Positions 5,937 to 9,221 of a stretch of DNA of 9,221 bases are shown here, one piece after another. Position 1 is the first letter of the stretch; every line of letters starts with the position of its first letter. A model generated the notes under the pieces. The model did not search any database. It was not told where the DNA came from and saw only the letters and a list, made by a program, of their open reading frames with translations. Source of the DNA: Elusimicrobiota bacterium (GTDB lineage Bacteria; Elusimicrobiota; Elusimicrobia; FEN-1173); the NCBI GenBank assembly GCA_016207625.1, contig JACQPF010000009.1, positions 1 to 9,221 of the forward strand, given 5' to 3'. A program made the translations under genes and the position numbers.

Positions 5937-7492
5937 TACACATTCCTCCAACAATGTCCGAACTCCGCGAGAAGGCCGTCGGCGTGTTCGGGCCCCCAGC
6001 TCCCCGCTTCGTAAAGAGCCGGGCCGGCCGGATCCTCCTTCCATCGGGCCAGGATCGGCTCCATGAGGGCCCAGGACAGGTTCACGGAATCTTCCCGGAT
6101 GAAAAGCATCTGGTCGCCGGCCATGCAGTCGAGGAAAAGCCTCTCATAGGCCTCGGGAGGCTCTCCGAAGGAGGACTCGTAATTGAAATCCATCGTCACG
6201 CAGCTCATGCACAGCTTCGGGCCGGGGTGCTTCGTCTCAAAGGACAAGGAAATTCCCTCTTCCGGCTGGATGCGCAGGACCAGGGTGTTGGCGAGGATGT
6301 CCGTTGACCGGATGGGCTCGAAGATGAGGTGCGGGACCGCCTTGAAATGGACCGCGATCTCGGAGACCCGCTTGGCCATGCGCTTGCCGGACCGAAGGTA
6401 AAAAGGCACGTCCCGCCAGCGCCAATTGTCGACGAAGAGCCTCATCGCCGCGAAGGTCTCCGTCAGGGAATCCGGGGAGACGCCCGGCTCATCGCGGTAC
6501 CCGCGCGCGTTTTTCCCGTTCACGAGCCCCGGCCCGTACTGGCCGCGGATGACGGATTTCGGGACGTCCTCATAGCGGATGGGCCGTATGGCCCGGAGGA
6601 CTTTCGATTTCTCGTCCCGCACGCGGTTGGCGACGAAAGCCCCGGGAGGCTCCATCGCCGTGATGCACAAGAGCTGAAGGAGGTGATTCTGGAACATGTC
6701 CCGCAGCGTTCCGGCTTCCTCAAAATATCCCGCCCGATGGCCGATGCCGATGTCCTCCGCCGCCGTGATCTCCACGTGGTCCACGAAATTCCGGTTCCAG
6801 ATGGGCTCGAACATGATGTTGGCGAAACGGAGCACCATCACGTTCTGGACGGTCTCTTTCCCCAGGTAATGGTCGATCCGGTAAATCTGTCTTTCCTTGA
6901 AATGGGACCGGATTTGCTTGTTCAGCTCCCGGGCCGAGGCGAGGTCCCGGCCGAAAGGTTTCTCGACGATCAGGCGGGACCAACCGCGCCCATCGACGCC
7001 CTCCTGGGCCAAATGAGCCTCTCCCAATCGCTGGAAAACGGTTCGGTAGAGGCTCGGAGGGATGGAGAGGTAGAAAACCCGGTTGCCGCGCGTTTGATGC
7101 GTTTCATCCAGCGACTTTAGGCGGGAAGCCAACGCCTGGTAAGCGAACGAATCATCGTACTGGCCGGTGAAATAATAGAAGGAGGACAGGAATTCCCTCA
7201 GGAAGGAATCGTCCTCCAAGTCTTTCATGCTCTTCTTTAAAGAGGCGAGCACTTTGGCTCGGAAGGAATCGTCCGAAAGCGGGGTGCGTCCCATGCCGAT
7301 GGCATAGAACTGCTTCGGCAGGAGCCCTGACCGCCGGAGGTGGAAGAGGGAAGGGAAGAGCTTTCGTTCCGCCAAGTCTCCGGAAGCTCCGAAGATGACG
7401 AGGCCGCAGGGGTCCGGGCGGGTCTCTATGCAAAACTGCTCTTGAATCTTCGTCTGTATAGTGGCTCTGGGAGAATCGCTTTGGAGAGGCAT
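5936..7492 (-). CDS. zwf: Glucose-6-phosphate 1-dehydrogenase
   Basis: Oxidises glucose-6-phosphate to 6-phosphogluconolactone with reduction of NADP+ (or NAD+), the entry step of the oxidative pentose phosphate pathway. The 518 residues fit the family (about 480-520). The dinucleotide-binding motif GASGDLAERK is at 35-44, EKPFG at 177-181, and the substrate-binding signature RIDHYLGKE at 205-213 contains His208 and Lys212. His270 in MFQNHLLQ is the likely general base. The C-terminal G6PDH domain follows (YLRSGKR near 365-371, then the strand-rich region to the end). The ATG at 7492 is preceded by GGAGG 4 bases upstream, and the gnd stop lies 12 bases before. It sits between gnd and pgl in one operon. 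DDSF recurs three times between residues 74 and 116, two of them encoded by an identical 14-base stretch. Confidence 0.97.
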   Translation of the reverse strand: MPLQSDSPRATIQTKIQEQFCIETRPDPCGLVIFGASGDLAERKLFPSLFHLRRSGLLPKQFYAIGMGRTPLSDDSFRAKVLASLKKSMKDLEDDSFLREFLSSFYYFTGQYDDSFAYQALASRLKSLDETHQTRGNRVFYLSIPPSLYRTVFQRLGEAHLAQEGVDGRGWSRLIVEKPFGRDLASARELNKQIRSHFKERQIYRIDHYLGKETVQNVMVLRFANIMFEPIWNRNFVDHVEITAAEDIGIGHRAGYFEEAGTLRDMFQNHLLQLLCITAMEPPGAFVANRVRDEKSKVLRAIRPIRYEDVPKSVIRGQYGPGLVNGKNARGYRDEPGVSPDSLTETFAAMRLFVDNWRWRDVPFYLRSGKRMAKRVSEIAVHFKAVPHLIFEPIRSTDILANTLVLRIQPEEGISLSFETKHPGPKLCMSCVTMDFNYESSFGEPPEAYERLFLDCMAGDQMLFIREDSVNLSWALMEPILARWKEDPAGPALYEAGSWGPEHADGLLAEFGHCWRNV

Positions 7493-7504
7493 GGGGCCTC
7501 CGGA

Positions 7505-8404
7505 TTATTTCGTTTTAACGGCGTGGCCGCCGAACTCCGCGCGGAGAGCGGCGAGGACTTTCGCCGCGAACGATTCCGGCTGGCGGGAGAGAAACCGGGC
7601 GAACAGCGAGTAGGTGATCACCGGGGCCGGCACGTTCGAATCCATCGCTTGCTGGACGGTCCAGCGGCCTTCCCCGGAATCTTCCACGTAATCGGAGATC
7701 CGGGCCAGGTCGGGATCTTTTTCAAAAGCGCTCTCGGCCAGTTCCAGCAACCATGACCGCACGACGCTGCCTTGGTTCCAAAGATGGGAAACGTTTTTCA
7801 GGTTGAGGTTGAACGGGGATGTCTTCAAGATCTCAAACCCCTCGGCATAAGACTGCATCAGGCCGTACTCGATGCCGTTGTGCACCATCTTGACGAAATG
7901 ACCGGCTCCCGCCGGACCGCAGTGGAGGACGCCTTCCGTGTTGGGGGCCAGCGTGGCCAAGGCGGGTTCCAGGCGACGGAAATCTTCGGCTTCTCCCCCC
8001 ACCATGAGACAGTAACCGACTTTCAGGCCCCAGATCCCTCCCGACGTCCCCGCGTCCATGAAATGGATGTTTTTCCCGCGGAGCTCCTGGAAACGCCGCA
8101 TGGAGTCCGAATAGCGGGAATTGCCGCCGTCGATAATGAGGTCGCCGGGGGCGAGATGGGGGACCAACTCGTCGATCATCTTCTGGGTGGCGTCTCCGGC
8201 CGGGACCATGATCCAGACCGCGCGGGGTTTGGCGAGCTTCACGGCGAGCTCCTCGAGAGAAAAAGCCCCCTCGGCGCCCTTCTTCATGATGTCCTGAGTT
8301 TTCGCGGCGGTGCGGTTGTAGGCCACCACCCGGTGTTTCCCCCTCAACAAACGCTCCGCCATGTTGGCGCCCATGCGCCCCAGCCCGATGAAACCCAGCT
8401 CCAT
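7505..8404 (-). CDS. gnd: 6-phosphogluconate dehydrogenase, decarboxylating, short (GntZ/YqeC-like) form
   Basis: Converts 6-phosphogluconate to ribulose-5-phosphate and CO2 with reduction of NAD(P)+, the third step of the oxidative pentose phosphate pathway. At 299 residues it is the short form; classical Gnd has about 470. The Rossmann motif GFIGLGRMGANM is at 4-15, the second strand ends YNRT at 29-32, GGNSRYSDS lies at 93-101 and DAGTSGGIWGLKVG at 117-130. The catalytic segment KMVHNGIEY at 172-180 supplies Lys172 and Glu179, spaced as in classical enzymes. The C-terminal helical domain contains SDYVEDSGEGRW and ends EFGGHAVKTK. The ATG at 8404 has GGGAGG 5 bases upstream, and the upstream isomerase stops 10 bases before. 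The Asn-Arg-Thr after strand two suggests NADP+ use. A different beta-hydroxyacid dehydrogenase is unlikely given these motifs. Confidence 0.94.
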   Translation of the reverse strand: MELGFIGLGRMGANMAERLLRGKHRVVAYNRTAAKTQDIMKKGAEGAFSLEELAVKLAKPRAVWIMVPAGDATQKMIDELVPHLAPGDLIIDGGNSRYSDSMRRFQELRGKNIHFMDAGTSGGIWGLKVGYCLMVGGEAEDFRRLEPALATLAPNTEGVLHCGPAGAGHFVKMVHNGIEYGLMQSYAEGFEILKTSPFNLNLKNVSHLWNQGSVVRSWLLELAESAFEKDPDLARISDYVEDSGEGRWTVQQAMDSNVPAPVITYSLFARFLSRQPESFAAKVLAALRAEFGGHAVKTK

Positions 8405-8414
8405 TGTTGCCTCC

Positions 8415-9221
8415 CTATCGGCGGACGGCCGTCGTCCTGAAAGACCGGTTCAATTTGTCCAAATCCCCCGCCACATCGACGGACAAATGCAGACGGATGA
8501 CGCGGCGCCCATGTTTTTTTAAAGCCTGGAAATCGCCCAGGGCCTGGGCCCGTTTGAGCGTTGACAAACCGTAGGAGGCCTCCGGGATGGGCGGGTCCTC
8601 TTGATCGTCGGCCACGATCTGCAGGAACAGGCCGCTGTTGGCGCCGCCCTTGTGCAATTGGCCTGTGGAATGTAAAAGGCCCGGCCCATATCCCAAGGTG
8701 GCGGCGGCGCGGCCGGCGTCCCGGGCCTGATGCCGCAAAAGCTGCAAGGCATTGTGGTTGGCTTCATCCGGCGTGACATACGCCATCAGAGCGAGGTAAC
8801 CTCCCCGTTGGGCCGTGGCCCAATAGGCGGACAACGCCTGTCCGATGGACGCCCCCCTCATCCGTTGATCCTGAAGGAACGATTCGGTCCGCTCATCCGC
8901 GGAGACGCGGAAGTTGTTTTCCTCCCAAAGGGGCGGGTCTTCCGGAAGCTTTCCGGAGGCGATGAATTGCGAAAGGACGTTTTGGGTGTTGGCCTTGCTT
9001 TCCTCCACGTTCGGCTCCCCGAAGGGGTTGATTCCCAGAAGCGTGCCGCAAACGGTGGTGGCCAACTCCCAGCGGAAAAATTCCCGGGCCAGGTCCAGGA
9101 CGTCGTCCAGCTCGAAGCGGAGGACGGGATGACCTGCGGCTTCCAGAGCCTGCAGTTTGTCTTCCGTCGTTTTGTCATAGCCTCCCGCCAGTTTCATGAA
9201 AACGAAGACGCGGTCGGCGCC
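8415..9221 (-). CDS. Glucose-6-phosphate isomerase domain, probably the C-terminal end of a Tal-Pgi fusion (cut by window edge)
   Basis: The frame is open to the right edge, so only the last 268 residues are visible. They match the SIS-fold phosphoglucose isomerase region typical of bifunctional transaldolase/glucose-6-phosphate isomerases: GADRVFVF at the edge, then LEAAGHPVLRFELDD, FFRWELATTVCGTLLGINPFGEPNVEESK (read in two parts), LGYGPGLLHSTGQLHKGGANSGLF and PEASYGLSTLKRAQALGD. Stand-alone Pgi enzymes share the GINPF..P.VE..K signature but usually lack this ADD and TLKRAQALGD-style ending. The transaldolase half would lie outside the window, so the fusion is inferred. As Pgi it interconverts glucose-6-phosphate and fructose-6-phosphate; a Tal half would move dihydroxyacetone units in the non-oxidative pentose phosphate pathway. 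The ATG at 9197 is internal, not the start. It is the first visible gene of the operon leading to gnd, zwf and pgl; the operon's promoter is not in view. Confidence 0.85.
   Translation of the reverse strand, partial: GADRVFVFMKLAGGYDKTTEDKLQALEAAGHPVLRFELDDVLDLAREFFRWELATTVCGTLLGINPFGEPNVEESKANTQNVLSQFIASGKLPEDPPLWEENNFRVSADERTESFLQDQRMRGASIGQALSAYWATAQRGGYLALMAYVTPDEANHNALQLLRHQARDAGRAAATLGYGPGLLHSTGQLHKGGANSGLFLQIVADDQEDPPIPEASYGLSTLKRAQALGDFQALKKHGRRVIRLHLSVDVAGDLDKLNRSFRTTAVRR

Noticed and set aside
5937..6044. N-terminal extension of Pgl (frame open to 6044)
   Set aside because: It would overlap the end of zwf, has a low-complexity Arg-rich sequence unlike the family, and a well-placed GGAGG fixes the GTG start at 5936.
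6329..7120. Long open frame (263 codons) on the plus strand opposite zwf
   Set aside because: It is antisense to a fully conserved zwf, has no ribosome site or recognisable domain, and is expected from GC-rich third positions. The same holds for the long plus-strand frames opposite gnd (7772-8440), the lipoprotein gene (673-1257) and the pilT-like gene (7-618).

Overview
The window comes from a GC-rich bacterium with two membranes. An outer-membrane TonB-dependent receptor ending in the aromatic residue typical of beta-barrels, a lipoprotein and a PilT-type pilus ATPase all point to a diderm. The lineage cannot be fixed from this window. A fused transaldolase/glucose-6-phosphate isomerase together with a short-form 6-phosphogluconate dehydrogenase would fit several deep-branching or environmental diderm groups, but that is inference.

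Layout. Positions 1-2906 hold a leftward gene string: tpiA, then rpiB, a TPR protein, a lipoprotein and a pilT-like gene that runs off the left edge. The first four are tightly packed, including an ATGA stop/start overlap between rpiB and the TPR gene. The pilT-like gene follows a 69-base gap that contains a plausible promoter of its own. Positions 2907-3085 are a divergent intergenic region with one good sigma70-like promoter facing each way. Positions 3086-5176 encode a 696-residue TonB-dependent receptor, the only rightward gene. Positions 5208-9221 hold a second leftward operon: a C-terminal Pgi domain (probably the end of a Tal-Pgi fusion, cut by the right edge), gnd, zwf and pgl, separated by 10 and 12 bases and finally a 1-base overlap. 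The convergent junction between the receptor and pgl holds two copies of a 22-base sequence, each able to fold into a hairpin around the same TAGC loop. The second copy supplies the last codons of pgl.

Together, Zwf, Pgl and Gnd make the complete oxidative pentose phosphate branch (glucose-6-phosphate to ribulose-5-phosphate, with two reduced cofactors). RpiB interconverts ribulose-5-phosphate and ribose-5-phosphate. Pgi, and a fused transaldolase if present, link back to glycolysis, where TpiA acts. The receptor lies on the opposite strand between the two carbon-metabolism operons and has no recognisable transport partner here, so its ligand is unknown. No RNA genes, insertion sequences, CRISPR arrays or defence genes were seen. 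This is mostly conserved metabolic DNA; the least explained parts are the paired hairpin repeats, the receptor's ligand and the unassigned lipoprotein/TPR pair.
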